From Aestuariivita sp964402685 (lineage in GTDB: Bacteria; Pseudomonadota; Alphaproteobacteria; Rhodobacterales; Rhodobacteraceae): 64,000 nt of DNA. The DNA lies in the NCBI GenBank assembly GCA_964402685.1, contig CAYODE010000003.1, positions 19,353 to 83,352 on the forward strand. The letters are read 5' to 3'. The stretch's first letter is position 1, and the number at the start of each line of letters is the position of its first letter. The position numbers were made by a program, and so were the translations under genes. The notes below the pieces were generated by a model, which did no database searches, was not told the DNA's origin, and was given only the letters and a program-made list of their open reading frames with translations. Positions 43,854-52,491 of the stretch are shown here, piece by piece.

Positions 43854-44674
43854 TGCAACTTCTCCACCCAGGTTCTTAAGGCCGCAACCGACGCGGGTTC
43901 GTCCAGATACGGGATATGCGCGCGGTCTGGCACGTCGGCCACGATCAGGTCCGGTGCCCGGCGAGCCATTTCCGCTACTGTATCGGCCGACAACAGGTCC
44001 GAGTTCGCACCGCGGATCACAGCCATCGGTTTGCCTATCAATGCATCGAAGAACGGCCAAAGATCCGGGCTAGGCTGTGCTCCCGCGTCCAGCACCGCAT
44101 CGCGTAGCTTGGGGTCGTAGGTGATTTCCAAACCTTGAGGGGTTTCCTGATAAAGTTTGGTGACTTCTTCCATCCATCGGCTCTCTGGCACGTTGGCGAA
44201 GCCGGCCATTACTTTTGGCATTTCACGTGCTGCTTCTGCATGGGTTTTCCAAATAGGATTGCGGCCAATGTAATTCTTAATGACCTCAAGGCCGACGGGT
44301 TCGATGACCGGCCCTATATCGTTGAACACCACACCCAAAATGCGGTCAGGCGCTGCCACGCCCATGCCCATCGCGACAAGCCCACCACGCGACGTACCCA
44401 GAATAGCTGCTTTTTCCAGCGCTAAGTGATCCATCAGCGCGAGAACATCGCCAACTTCCACCGGGATTGCGTAGCTCATGTAGTCCTTGGCCCATTCAGA
44501 TTGTCCGCGCCCGCGGTAGTCCGTTTTGATCAAGCGACAATCGGAGAGATGAGGTGTAACGTAATCGAAGTCGGCCGTGTTTCGGGTCAGACCGGATAGG
44601 CACAAAACTGGCAGCCCCTTGCCTTCGTCCGTGTAGTAAAGGTTCAGCCCGTCAGGGGCGGAGTAATGGGGCAT
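43850..44674 (-). CDS. Alpha/beta hydrolase
   Basis: 274 aa from ATG 44674, which shares one base with the preceding gene's stop (TGATG). Nucleophile elbow GTSRGGLVAMG (Ser near 96), oxyanion region LSGLTRN near 29-35, and a C-terminal His in DRAHIPYLDEP. The family includes esterases, lactonases and C-C hydrolases; no specific substrate is indicated. Position 2 of a tightly coupled run. Confidence 0.87.
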   Translation of the reverse strand: MPHYSAPDGLNLYYTDEGKGLPVLCLSGLTRNTADFDYVTPHLSDCRLIKTDYRGRGQSEWAKDYMSYAIPVEVGDVLALMDHLALEKAAILGTSRGGLVAMGMGVAAPDRILGVVFNDIGPVIEPVGLEVIKNYIGRNPIWKTHAEAAREMPKVMAGFANVPESRWMEEVTKLYQETPQGLEITYDPKLRDAVLDAGAQPSPDLWPFFDALIGKPMAVIRGANSDLLSADTVAEMARRAPDLIVADVPDRAHIPYLDEPASVAALRTWVEKLQ

Positions 44675-45360
44675 CAGACACCTGCGGTTTGGGGAATTGT
44701 CGTGAGGTCGGACAAGATGGTGCCCGGAGTCCAAGGCATCCGATCCACCGGTTCATTCGCGCGGTTCACCCAAGCGGTATGAAAGCCGTAACCGGTGGCA
44801 CAGGCCGCATCCCAGCCGTTGGACGAGACAAACAAGACCTCGCCCTTGGCGCAGCCAAATCGGGCGCCCACCAAGTCATATACCCGTGCATCCGGTTTGA
44901 AGATGCCGACGCTTTCTACAGATAGCACATCGTCCAACACATCGCCGATGCCAGCGGATTGCACCGCCCCGTTCAGCATATCGGGCGACCCGTTGGAAAG
45001 GATGGCCGTGTTCAAACCTGCCGTCTTTAATGCGGCCAGCATTGTCGGTACTTCGGGATAGGCTTGAAGCTCCCAATAAAGATCCAGCAATCGTTGACGC
45101 AAGGCAGGATCTCCTGCAAGCCCCGTCGCCTCTAAGGCCCAATCCAGTCCGTTTTGCGTGACCTCCCAGAAGTCAGTATGCGCATCGGCGACCGCACGCA
45201 GCCATGTATATTGCAGCTGCTTCAATCGCCATTGGTTGGCCAGGTTAACCCATGTGTCCTTCAGGGCTGGAAACTCAGGTTCCGAGGCTGCTTGTCGCGC
45301 GGCCGCCGCCACATCAAACAGCGTGCCGTAAGCGTCAAAGATGCAGGTTGTGATCGGCAT
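44674..45360 (-). CDS. Haloacid dehalogenase type II (HAD superfamily)
   Basis: 228 aa from ATG 45360 (MPITTCIFDAYGTLFD). Motif I nucleophile Asp in FDAYGTLFD, motif II ILSNGSPDML, motif III Lys in GIFKPDARVY, and motif IV FVSSNGWDAACA; the SSNxWD form is the signature of L-2-haloacid dehalogenases. Marine Rhodobacterales often carry such enzymes and some act on chloroacetate or bromoacetate; others are phosphatases. First gene of the minus-strand run; diverges from the FKBP gene over 190 bases. Confidence 0.88.
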   Translation of the reverse strand: MPITTCIFDAYGTLFDVAAAARQAASEPEFPALKDTWVNLANQWRLKQLQYTWLRAVADAHTDFWEVTQNGLDWALEATGLAGDPALRQRLLDLYWELQAYPEVPTMLAALKTAGLNTAILSNGSPDMLNGAVQSAGIGDVLDDVLSVESVGIFKPDARVYDLVGARFGCAKGEVLFVSSNGWDAACATGYGFHTAWVNRANEPVDRMPWTPGTILSDLTTIPQTAGV

Positions 45361-45550
45361 CGTGTGCTCCCCCTCTGGTGTCATCGGCAATCTGGCACAG
45401 CCGCCCATTGGACGAAACCCGGATCATCGAATAATTCCGTCCTCTCAGGCGTGGGTTTACTTCACGCTGGTGTCCACTAGGCTAGGCGCGAGCCTGAGCA
45501 CCCGCGAGAGACGCGGCCTCTCCCTTTCCCAGAAAGCACAGGAACTTGCG

Positions 45551-45979
45551 ATGACAGAGGTCAAGACCGGCGACACCGTTGCCATTCACTACACCGGTAC
45601 GCTGAAAGACGGCACACAGTTCGACAGCTCTGACGGTCGCGACCCGCTGTCGTTTACAGTCGGAAGCGGCCACGTGATTACGGGTTTGGACGTTGCGTTA
45701 CCCGGAATGGTCGTTGGCGAGAAAAAGACCGTTGAGATTGATTGTCGCGACGCCTACGGACCCATAAACCCAGCGATGCGGCAAGCTATTCCACGCGAAG
45801 GAATCCCAGACGATATACCGCTGGAATTGGGTATGCAGCTTCAGATGCAAACTCCAGAAGGGCAGGCGATCCCGGTCACGGTTGTAGACCTTTCTGACAC
45901 CGAAGTGACACTTGACGCCAACCATATGTTGGCCGGTCAAGATCTGATCTTTGCGATCGAGCTTGTCTCTATTGAGTAG
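45551..45979 (+). CDS. FKBP-type peptidyl-prolyl isomerase, SlyD-like
   Basis: 142 aa from ATG 45551, preceded by AGGAACTTGCG. FKBP core (VAIHYTGTLKDGTQFDSS, then VITGLDVALPGM) with the insert-in-flap domain (about 70-120, DAYGPINPAMRQ) and the motif LDANHMLAGQDLIF, diagnostic of the SlyD/FkpA-like IF-domain group. A chaperone and prolyl isomerase of the cytoplasm. Unlike E. coli SlyD, it has no His-rich metal tail. An open frame runs 70 codons upstream but is not family-like. Confidence 0.92.
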   Translation: MTEVKTGDTVAIHYTGTLKDGTQFDSSDGRDPLSFTVGSGHVITGLDVALPGMVVGEKKTVEIDCRDAYGPINPAMRQAIPREGIPDDIPLELGMQLQMQTPEGQAIPVTVVDLSDTEVTLDANHMLAGQDLIFAIELVSIE

Positions 45980-45988
45980 GTTTCGCCG

Positions 45989-46300
45989 TTAGGGACGCAG
46001 GAACGTGGTATCGGCGCGGGCAACAGCCGTTTCCGAGAGGCTTTGTTCGCTGACGGGCGGCGCAGTATCCAGAAGCCGGAACGAAATGCCGGAGACTTGA
46101 ATGTTGTCCTGAGCGTATTCCAAAACTGTACCAAACGCAGTTCGTGCGGATCCAACCATCGACGGTTCACTGATAAAGGCCGTCCCTATTAGCCCGGCCA
46201 GTGCGACAGTTAAGAACCGCGCAGCCTTGCGTGCGCTACGGGCGCGCTGCTGGCAACGTGTTCTGTTCGAAACGGGTTTTTGTATCGTAAAATCCAACAT
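45989..46300 (-). CDS. Small membrane-anchored hypothetical protein
   Basis: 103 aa. A basic N-terminus (many Arg, about 10-30) followed by one hydrophobic segment (FLTVALAGLIGTAFI) and a polar C-terminal half, probably periplasmic. No family recognised. It converges with the FKBP gene, 9 bases between stops, which leaves it room to be real, but coding evidence is limited. Confidence 0.45.
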   Translation of the reverse strand: MLDFTIQKPVSNRTRCQQRARSARKAARFLTVALAGLIGTAFISEPSMVGSARTAFGTVLEYAQDNIQVSGISFRLLDTAPPVSEQSLSETAVARADTTFLRP

Positions 46301-46392
46301 CGCTTCTGAATGTGTCTGGCGATTCTGTCATAATCCAGATGATTCAGGGGCGATATCGCGTCCGTTTTCTGCGTCCGAAGGCGGCTTTGTGA

Positions 46393-47328
46393 TCAGAACC
46401 ATTGCCCCGGCTCAATCAACCCAAGATCCAATAGCTGACGCGAATGCCATTCGAACGTGGTCGTGTTGTGCCACTTGAAACTGTCGATATCGAAGGTCGA
46501 ACCGGGATTGCTTTTCAAAGCTTTCGCCGTCCGGAATGAACAGATCGCCGCCGTCAGGTTGTTGTGCCAAGGGCATGCGAATGTGTTGTACTCTTCGTCA
46601 TTGAACGTGTGATCGGCGCGGAGTTTCAATCCGGGTTTGGTCCAAAACAAGGCAATTCGGTCGATTTTACGACTGACTTCGGGAATGTACTCCTCATACC
46701 GCCAACGCAAGCCGCCATAGAAATTGAGCTGTCGGTCTTTGGGTTGGCCGGTGGATGCATCGGGACGTGCTAACGCGTAGTAGCCTGTTCGGTCCAGATG
46801 TGCGCGTTCCAACGATACCGCATTGGGTGCCTTGGATAGATCATCGGCGTAAAGGTCAACGACATAACACAGCATTGCGTTCCGACGCTCCTCTGCGTGG
46901 AACGCCAGCATCTCGCCCACGCTGCGTGTTTCGCAAAAAGGATAGAACAGATATTCGCCGTTGTAGCAGTAATACATCCAAATACCGGGTGCGATGGCGA
47001 TGATCTGATTGATCGCCTCTTGCGCCACATGAGGATGGGTTATGGCGTGATTCACTCGTACAATTTTGGCTGCAACGTCATCGGGCAGCGTAAACGCGTC
47101 CGGCACTAAAGCGATCACCACCTTGAACTGGCAGTCGAGGTGATGGCGTAGGGTCGAGGCGACTTCGGTCTCGTCCTCAACCAGAACCACTGCGACAGGA
47201 CCTTTGCCACAAACCGAACTGGCTTCGCTCAGAAACGCATCAAGGGATGGGAAATGCCGGGCCGACATGTTGTTTGCAGTGATCCTCTGTTTGGCGCTTA
47301 GGCCAGAATCGGCGAATTCCGCGCGCAT
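46393..47328 (-). CDS. Conserved hypothetical protein, possibly glycosyltransferase family 2-like
   Basis: Up to 311 aa; ATG 47268 (MSARHFPSLDAFL) is an equally good start. The first 120 residues contain an alternating fold (GPVAVVLVEDETEV, FKVVIALVPDAF) that reminds me of family 2-like glycosyltransferase proteins of Rhodobacterales; no DxD motif is certain. Notable are YNGEYLFYPFCETR and a Trp-rich end, FKWHNTTTFEWHSR. Diverges from miaB. Function not determined. Confidence 0.65.
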   Translation of the reverse strand: MRAEFADSGLSAKQRITANNMSARHFPSLDAFLSEASSVCGKGPVAVVLVEDETEVASTLRHHLDCQFKVVIALVPDAFTLPDDVAAKIVRVNHAITHPHVAQEAINQIIAIAPGIWMYYCYNGEYLFYPFCETRSVGEMLAFHAEERRNAMLCYVVDLYADDLSKAPNAVSLERAHLDRTGYYALARPDASTGQPKDRQLNFYGGLRWRYEEYIPEVSRKIDRIALFWTKPGLKLRADHTFNDEEYNTFACPWHNNLTAAICSFRTAKALKSNPGSTFDIDSFKWHNTTTFEWHSRQLLDLGLIEPGQWF

Positions 47329-47387
47329 TGCAAGGCGAACGCCCTTGGTCTAGAAGGCCGCTGATCCCGCAAAGAACTGGTGTCCTC

Positions 47388-48713
47388 ATGGCCGAGCCGA
47401 AGAAGCTTTTTATCAAGACGTATGGCTGTCAGATGAATGTCTATGACAGCGAACGCATGGCGGAATCGTTGGGCGGACAAGGCTATGTTGAGACCTCATC
47501 GCCAGACGACGCGGACATGATTTTGTTGAACACCTGCCACATCCGCGAGAAAGCGGCGGAAAAGGTGTATTCCGAACTGGGACGTTTCAAAGGCCTCAAG
47601 GCGGAAAAACCCGATTTGAAAATTGGCGTGGCAGGTTGTGTCGCGCAGGCTGAAGGTGCCGAGATAATGCGCCGCCAGCCTATGGTCGATCTTGTGGTCG
47701 GGCCGCAGAGTTACCACCGACTGCCCGAACTGGAGGCGAAGGCTCGTGGTGGAGAAAAGGCGCTCGATACCGATTTTCCTGAAGAGGATAAGTTCGAGCA
47801 CCTCAAATCACGTCCCAAAGCCAAACGTGGACCGACTGCGTTTCTCACGGTACAGGAAGGCTGTGACAAATTCTGCGCGTTTTGTGTGGTGCCTTACACG
47901 CGCGGTGCCGAAGTATCGCGCCCGGTAGATCGCGTTCTGGCCGAGGCGCGTGATCTGGTCGAGCGCGGCGTGCGCGAGATCACTCTGCTGGGTCAAAACG
48001 TCAACGCCTATCATGGGGCAGGGCTGGATGGCAGCGACTGGTCACTGGCCAAACTGATTTGGGAGTTGGACAAGGTGGACGGGCTGGAACGCATCCGTTT
48101 CACAACGTCCCATCCCAATGATATGGATGACGATCTGATCGCGGCGCACGGTGAGTGCGCCAAGCTGATGCCCTATTTGCATCTGCCAGTGCAGGCCGGA
48201 TCGGACAAAATCCTCAAGCGGATGAACCGCGCCCATACCGCGGAAAGTTACATCCGTCTGATCGAGCGTATTCGAGCGGCACGGCCCGATATCCTGATTT
48301 CCGGCGACTTCATCGTGGGGTTCCCGGAAGAGACCGAAGAGGATTTTCAGGCCACGATGGATCTGGTCGAAGAGGTGAACTACGGCTACGCCTACTCGTT
48401 CAAATACTCGACCCGTCCTGGTACGCCCGCGGCTGAGCGCGCCCAGGTGCCGGAAGAGGAAAAGAATGATCGCCTGCAACGTCTGCAAGCTCTTCTGACC
48501 CGCCAGCAACGCGCTGCACAAGACGCCATGGTTGGGAAGACAGTTGGCGTATTGTTTGAACGTGAAGGACGTTTGCCGGGTCAAATGGTTGGCAAATCAG
48601 ACCACCTGCACGCGGTCCATGTTGCTGATTGTCCATTGCCAAGCGGAACACTGGCACCTGTCAAAATCATCTCGTCAGGTGCAAATTCTCTCGCTGGCGC
48701 GCTTTTGACATAA
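47388..48713 (+). CDS. miaB: tRNA-2-methylthio-N6-dimethylallyladenosine synthase
   Basis: 441 aa from ATG 47388 (MAEPKKLFIKTYGCQMN). N-terminal UPF0004 domain with cysteines in YGCQMN, LLNTCHIRE and VAGCVAQ; radical SAM domain with CDKFCAFCVVPYTRG binding the SAM-cleaving 4Fe-4S cluster; C-terminal TRAM domain (about 375-440). It methylthiolates i6A37 of tRNAs reading UNN codons. Twenty upstream in-frame codons are rejected as not conserved. Diverges from the GT-like gene. Confidence 0.95.
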   Translation: MAEPKKLFIKTYGCQMNVYDSERMAESLGGQGYVETSSPDDADMILLNTCHIREKAAEKVYSELGRFKGLKAEKPDLKIGVAGCVAQAEGAEIMRRQPMVDLVVGPQSYHRLPELEAKARGGEKALDTDFPEEDKFEHLKSRPKAKRGPTAFLTVQEGCDKFCAFCVVPYTRGAEVSRPVDRVLAEARDLVERGVREITLLGQNVNAYHGAGLDGSDWSLAKLIWELDKVDGLERIRFTTSHPNDMDDDLIAAHGECAKLMPYLHLPVQAGSDKILKRMNRAHTAESYIRLIERIRAARPDILISGDFIVGFPEETEEDFQATMDLVEEVNYGYAYSFKYSTRPGTPAAERAQVPEEEKNDRLQRLQALLTRQQRAAQDAMVGKTVGVLFEREGRLPGQMVGKSDHLHAVHVADCPLPSGTLAPVKIISSGANSLAGALLT

Positions 48714-48717
48714 GCGG

Positions 48718-48757
48718 AACCAGATCTGGTTTTGACCGCCATTGCGATGCTGGCGGT
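48718..48757 (+). terminator. Inverted repeats after miaB, possible terminator
   Basis: A palindrome AACCAGATCTGGTT (48718-48731) directly followed by TT, and a second hairpin ACCGCCA-N9-TGGCGGT (48735-48757), lie just after the miaB stop. Neither has a full U-run, so termination is only suggested. Confidence 0.35.
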
Positions 48758-48968
48758 GGGCAATCGCCAACAAAAAGCCTGTGATTTGGCGATTTAGTGC
48801 CGCCAAGCCCATCATTTCATTAGAAGAATAGCTAAATTAGCGGTGTTTCGATTATTGGTTAATCGATACGAATTATCGTGAATTTCGTCACTGTGTGCCT
48901 TGAGCGGGCTCAATCGCTCTGCGTTGGCTCACATAACTTGGGCGGGGGCTCGAGTAAGGGAGTGTTCT

Positions 48969-49538
48969 ATGAGTTGCACTGACTCAAAAAGACCGCTGAC
49001 CTTGACCACTGCTATCGTCCTGGTCGCGTTGTCTATGGTCTTTCTGCCCGCTTTTGGATGGGCCCAAAATGCCCGGTTGGGCGAACGTTACATCCCGACA
49101 ATCTGGGTGGATCCAGATGGATGTGAGCATTGGGTGATGGATGATGGTGTCGAAGGCTACATGACACCCCATGTCAGCCGTGACGGAATACCCGTCTGCC
49201 GACGCGGTGACATGTGCGGGCTCATGAGCGCGGATCAGTTTTTTTCAACTGACAGCCATCGGATCAGCACGGCCGGTCAGCAGCGGCTGCGCGAGTTCTT
49301 TTCACAATCCACCGCAACCTCGTTTGTCATTGTCGGTCATACCGACAATACAGCATCAGACGCGTACAATATGCGCCTCAGTTTCAACCGTGCGAACGCT
49401 GTGGCACGCGTTGCCGCGGCGAGTGGTGCGACAGTCACCGACGTCAGAGGGTACGGCGAAAGACAGCCTGCCGCGTCAAATGACACGGTCGACGGCCGGG
49501 CCAAGAACCGCCGTGTTGAAATCATGTGTATCCGGTAG
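48969..49538 (+). CDS. OmpA-family protein with a Cys-containing N-terminal domain
   Basis: 189 aa from ATG 48969, with AAGGGAG before it. A hydrophobic signal segment (about 14-32, ending GWAQ) leads to a short domain (about 37-75) with TIWVDPDGCEHW and a second Cys in GIPVCRRG, then an OmpA/MotB peptidoglycan-binding domain (about 85-189, with VIVGHTDNTASDAYN and NRRVEI). Predicted outer membrane or periplasmic anchor holding to peptidoglycan. The short domain recurs in the next gene. Confidence 0.87.
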   Translation: MSCTDSKRPLTLTTAIVLVALSMVFLPAFGWAQNARLGERYIPTIWVDPDGCEHWVMDDGVEGYMTPHVSRDGIPVCRRGDMCGLMSADQFFSTDSHRISTAGQQRLREFFSQSTATSFVIVGHTDNTASDAYNMRLSFNRANAVARVAAASGATVTDVRGYGERQPAASNDTVDGRAKNRRVEIMCIR

Positions 49539-49549
49539 GGTTATTAATC

Positions 49550-49846
49550 ATGGGCGTTCCAAGGTCAGCCGTACTGCTTGTGAGCATCTGCATATTGTCT
49601 GCGTGCGCCGAGGCCATCGACAAAACCGCCGACCGCGGCTTTGACAGTAAACCGCTTTCCAGTCTCAAAGCCGGCATTTGGGTGGACCCCAACGGATGTG
49701 ACCATTGGATTATCGATGATGGGCTTGAAGGTTACCTATCGCAGCGCCTCGACCCGCAGGGCAAACCGGTCTGCTCTGGAATTGCGCCGCCAACGACGGC
49801 AACCGGACCCTTCAAAGAAGGAAGTCCGTTCCCAGACCCGATTTGA
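49550..49846 (+). CDS. Small lipoprotein sharing a domain with the upstream OmpA protein
   Basis: 98 aa from ATG 49550, 11 bases after the OmpA stop. Signal peptide with lipobox ILSACAEA, so the mature lipoprotein starts at Cys19 or nearby. The mature part has GIWVDPNGCDHWIIDDG and KPVC, closely matching TIWVDPDGCEHW...IPVC of the upstream protein, including both Cys. It lacks the OmpA part. Probably a partial duplicate; the pair may form a complex at the outer membrane. Confidence 0.75.
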   Translation: MGVPRSAVLLVSICILSACAEAIDKTADRGFDSKPLSSLKAGIWVDPNGCDHWIIDDGLEGYLSQRLDPQGKPVCSGIAPPTTATGPFKEGSPFPDPI

Positions 49847-50018
49847 CGATGCAAACGCTGGAATTGCGCGTCGGTTTTGATGTTGACGGCACTGCAGCGC
49901 CAGCGAACGCCGCAGCACCGTAGGAAATTTGTTTCAGTCCTGTGAATTTCTCGCACCACCGCTTGCCACCGGGCATCACCTTTGGCACCCTTGAGTCAGA
50001 GCAGACAAGGAGAACAGA

Positions 50019-51032
50019 TTGGCCATCGGCGCCCTGAACCCGGATCAAGACATGTCAGCGGAACAAGAACTGCTGATCGAATTTCCAGACAATCTCCTCA
50101 TGGCCGCCCTTGTGGGTGAGCATTCCAAAAACCTCGTTCCGATCGAACAGCAGTTGCAGGTGCAAATCATGCACAAGGGCAACCAGTTGGCGGTTATAGG
50201 GGACCAAGACGGGCAGAAGCGCGCAGCCGAGGTGTTGCATGCGCTCTATGTCCGCCTTGAACAGGGTCGAGATGTTGAACAGGGCGACATCGACCGCGAA
50301 TTGCGCATGGGCGGATCTGAGGCGGGAACTGGCACGCGTGCGGGTGACCAGCTTGAGATGTTCCGCGGCGGCAAGGTTGAGATCAAGACGCGAAAGAAGC
50401 TTGTTGAGCCGCGTACAGATGCTCAAAAAGCTTACGTAACTTCTCTGTTCGAGCGCGAATTGGCGTTTGGGATTGGCCCAGCAGGTACCGGTAAGACGTA
50501 CCTTGCGGTGGCTGTGGGTGTGAACATGTTCATCAATGGCCATGTCGACCGCATCATTCTGTCCCGCCCCGCGGTCGAAGCGGGCGAAAAGCTGGGCTAC
50601 CTGCCCGGCGATATGAAGGACAAGGTCGATCCATATATGCAGCCACTCTACGATGCGCTGAACGATTTCTTGCCTGGCAAGCAGCTCGCCAAATTGATCG
50701 AAGAAAAACGTATCGAAATTGCGCCACTTGCCTTCATGCGTGGACGCACACTGGCGAACGCGTTTGTCGTGCTGGACGAGGCACAGAATGCCACGACTAT
50801 GCAGATGAAGATGTTTCTGACCCGCCTCGGCGAAGGGTCCCGCATGGTGATTACCGGCGACCGTAGTCAGGTGGATTTGCCGCGTGGTGTGCCATCGGGC
50901 TTGGCCGACGCAGAGCGCTTGCTGAAAACTATTCCGAAAATCAGTTTCAACTATTTCACCGCCAAGGACGTCGTACGCCATCCGCTCGTGGCTGCCATCA
51001 TCGAAGCTTATGATGCCGACGCGCAGACCTAG
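50019..51032 (+). CDS. phoH: PhoH-family ATPase
   Basis: 337 aa from TTG 50019, chosen because AAGGAG (50007-50012) stands six bases before it; ATG 50052 has no comparable site. P-loop GPAGTGKTYLAV near 155, Walker B FVVLDEAQNAT, and the PhoH core in between. Despite the name it is not proven phosphate-regulated; the position directly before ybeY, as in E. coli ybeZ-ybeY, suggests a role in rRNA processing. First gene of phoH-ybeY-corC-lnt. Confidence 0.92.
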   Translation: MAIGALNPDQDMSAEQELLIEFPDNLLMAALVGEHSKNLVPIEQQLQVQIMHKGNQLAVIGDQDGQKRAAEVLHALYVRLEQGRDVEQGDIDRELRMGGSEAGTGTRAGDQLEMFRGGKVEIKTRKKLVEPRTDAQKAYVTSLFERELAFGIGPAGTGKTYLAVAVGVNMFINGHVDRIILSRPAVEAGEKLGYLPGDMKDKVDPYMQPLYDALNDFLPGKQLAKLIEEKRIEIAPLAFMRGRTLANAFVVLDEAQNATTMQMKMFLTRLGEGSRMVITGDRSQVDLPRGVPSGLADAERLLKTIPKISFNYFTAKDVVRHPLVAAIIEAYDADAQT

Positions 51033-51082
51033 CGCCAAAGAACCCGCGCAGAAAGCTCTTGTTCCGAACTGGTGGAACAGTC

Positions 51083-51586
51083 GTGACGATTGAAGTGATG
51101 CTTGAAGACGATCGCTGGATGGCAATCGCGCTTGAGCCATTGGCGGAGCGCGCCACAAGAGTGGCTTTTGAAATGCTTGGCCTGAACCCCGATAGATGTG
51201 AATGCGCTCTATTGGCCTGCGACGATGAGCAGATCACAACGTTGAATACCGAATTTCGGGATAAACCGGGCCCAACCAACGTACTGAGTTGGCCGGCTGC
51301 AGATTTGGTCGCCAAAACAGACGGCGCAAAACCGCGAACGCCTAGCCCGGATATCACAGGCGAGTTTGCGCTCGGTGACATCGCCATTTCCTACGATACC
51401 TGCGCCCGCGAAGCTGCGGAGGCTGGAAAATCCCTGGCCGATCACACAACGCATTTAATCATACATGGGCTTCTTCACCTGCTGGGGTACGACCACATTC
51501 GTGACCGGGATGCCACTTTGATGGAAGAAACTGAGGTCAAAATACTTGGCACTTTGGGTATAGATGACCCATATTCATTGGAATGA
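51083..51586 (+). CDS. ybeY: Endoribonuclease YbeY
   Basis: About 167 aa from GTG 51083 (VTIEVMLEDD read as Met); the frame is open from TTG 51059 but that start is less likely. The zinc motif HGLLHLLGYDH near the C-terminus (three His) and FRDKPGPTNVLSWP are characteristic. It matures 16S rRNA 3' ends and supports 70S quality control. Its stop overlaps an ATGA with the next frame. Confidence 0.93.
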   Translation: MTIEVMLEDDRWMAIALEPLAERATRVAFEMLGLNPDRCECALLACDDEQITTLNTEFRDKPGPTNVLSWPAADLVAKTDGAKPRTPSPDITGEFALGDIAISYDTCAREAAEAGKSLADHTTHLIIHGLLHLLGYDHIRDRDATLMEETEVKILGTLGIDDPYSLE

Positions 51587-51615
51587 CGGGGTATTCCCCT
51601 TTTCGGACAGGACTA

Positions 51616-52491
51616 ATGGGCGACATAGAAGGAAGTTCTAACGCGGCGCAGAGCGCGCAGACGGACGAAACGGACTCGAACTCAGGGCTGCTTGGCCGCA
51701 TCTTTGGCGCGCTTACCCCTTCCGGTTCAGAATCAGATGATAACGCAGTTGAACCCGCACGAGCAGATCTGCCTACGCACGGCATGATCAACTTGCGGCG
51801 CAAAACGATCGAAGACGTTGCCATTCCCAAGGCTGACATCGTGTCGGTACCCCATACGATTTCCAAAGATGAACTGGTGGACGTTTTTCGCGAAAGCGGG
51901 CTGACGCGGTTGCCTGTGTACGAAGGCACGCTTGATACACCCGTTGGATTTGCACATCTGAAAGACTTTGCGCTGACCCACGGATTCGAAAGCAGTGGCA
52001 AGGTGTTTGATCTGAAAACCATGCTACGCCCACTGTTATTTGTTCCACCTTCGATGCCAATTGGCGTGTTGCTTACGAAAATGCAGGCAGAGCGGCGTCA
52101 TATGGCATTGGTGATTGACGAATATGGCGGAGTTGATGGGTTGGTCACCATCGAGGACCTCATTGAACAGGTCATCGGGGAAATTGAAGATGAACACGAC
52201 ATCGGAGAGGACCAGTCTTGGGTCAAAGAAAAGACAGGCTGCTACATGGCGCTGGCCAAAACATCTCTGATCGAATTCGAAACAGAGATCGGACAGTCTT
52301 TGACCGACCATGACGAGGTCGACGAAGAAGAGATAGACACCTTGGGCGGACTGGTTTTCATGCTGGCCGGTCGGATCCCGGCGCGAGGTGAGGTGGTTGT
52401 CCACCCCGACGGCCCGGAATTCGAGGTGGTTGAGGCCGATCCTCGCCGGATCAAACGCCTGCGCGTGCGCATCCCGGCGCAAACTGGATGA
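51616..52491 (+). CDS. corC: CBS-domain/CorC_HlyC transporter-associated protein
   Basis: 291 aa from ATG 51616 (AGGAC before it); ATG 51583, overlapping the ybeY stop, would add 11 residues. Two CBS domains (about 55-180, with MINLRRKTIEDVAIPKADIVSV and MALVIDEYGGVDGLVTIEDL) and a CorC_HlyC domain (about 195-290). The group without membrane helices is linked to Mg/Co handling or, when next to lnt, to cell envelope upkeep. Overlaps lnt by four bases. Confidence 0.92.
   Translation: MGDIEGSSNAAQSAQTDETDSNSGLLGRIFGALTPSGSESDDNAVEPARADLPTHGMINLRRKTIEDVAIPKADIVSVPHTISKDELVDVFRESGLTRLPVYEGTLDTPVGFAHLKDFALTHGFESSGKVFDLKTMLRPLLFVPPSMPIGVLLTKMQAERRHMALVIDEYGGVDGLVTIEDLIEQVIGEIEDEHDIGEDQSWVKEKTGCYMALAKTSLIEFETEIGQSLTDHDEVDEEEIDTLGGLVFMLAGRIPARGEVVVHPDGPEFEVVEADPRRIKRLRVRIPAQTG

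Noticed and set aside
50055..51158. 367-codon frame antisense to phoH and ybeY
   Set aside because: A shadow of two well-supported genes; its product is rich in His, Gln and Arg and matches no family.
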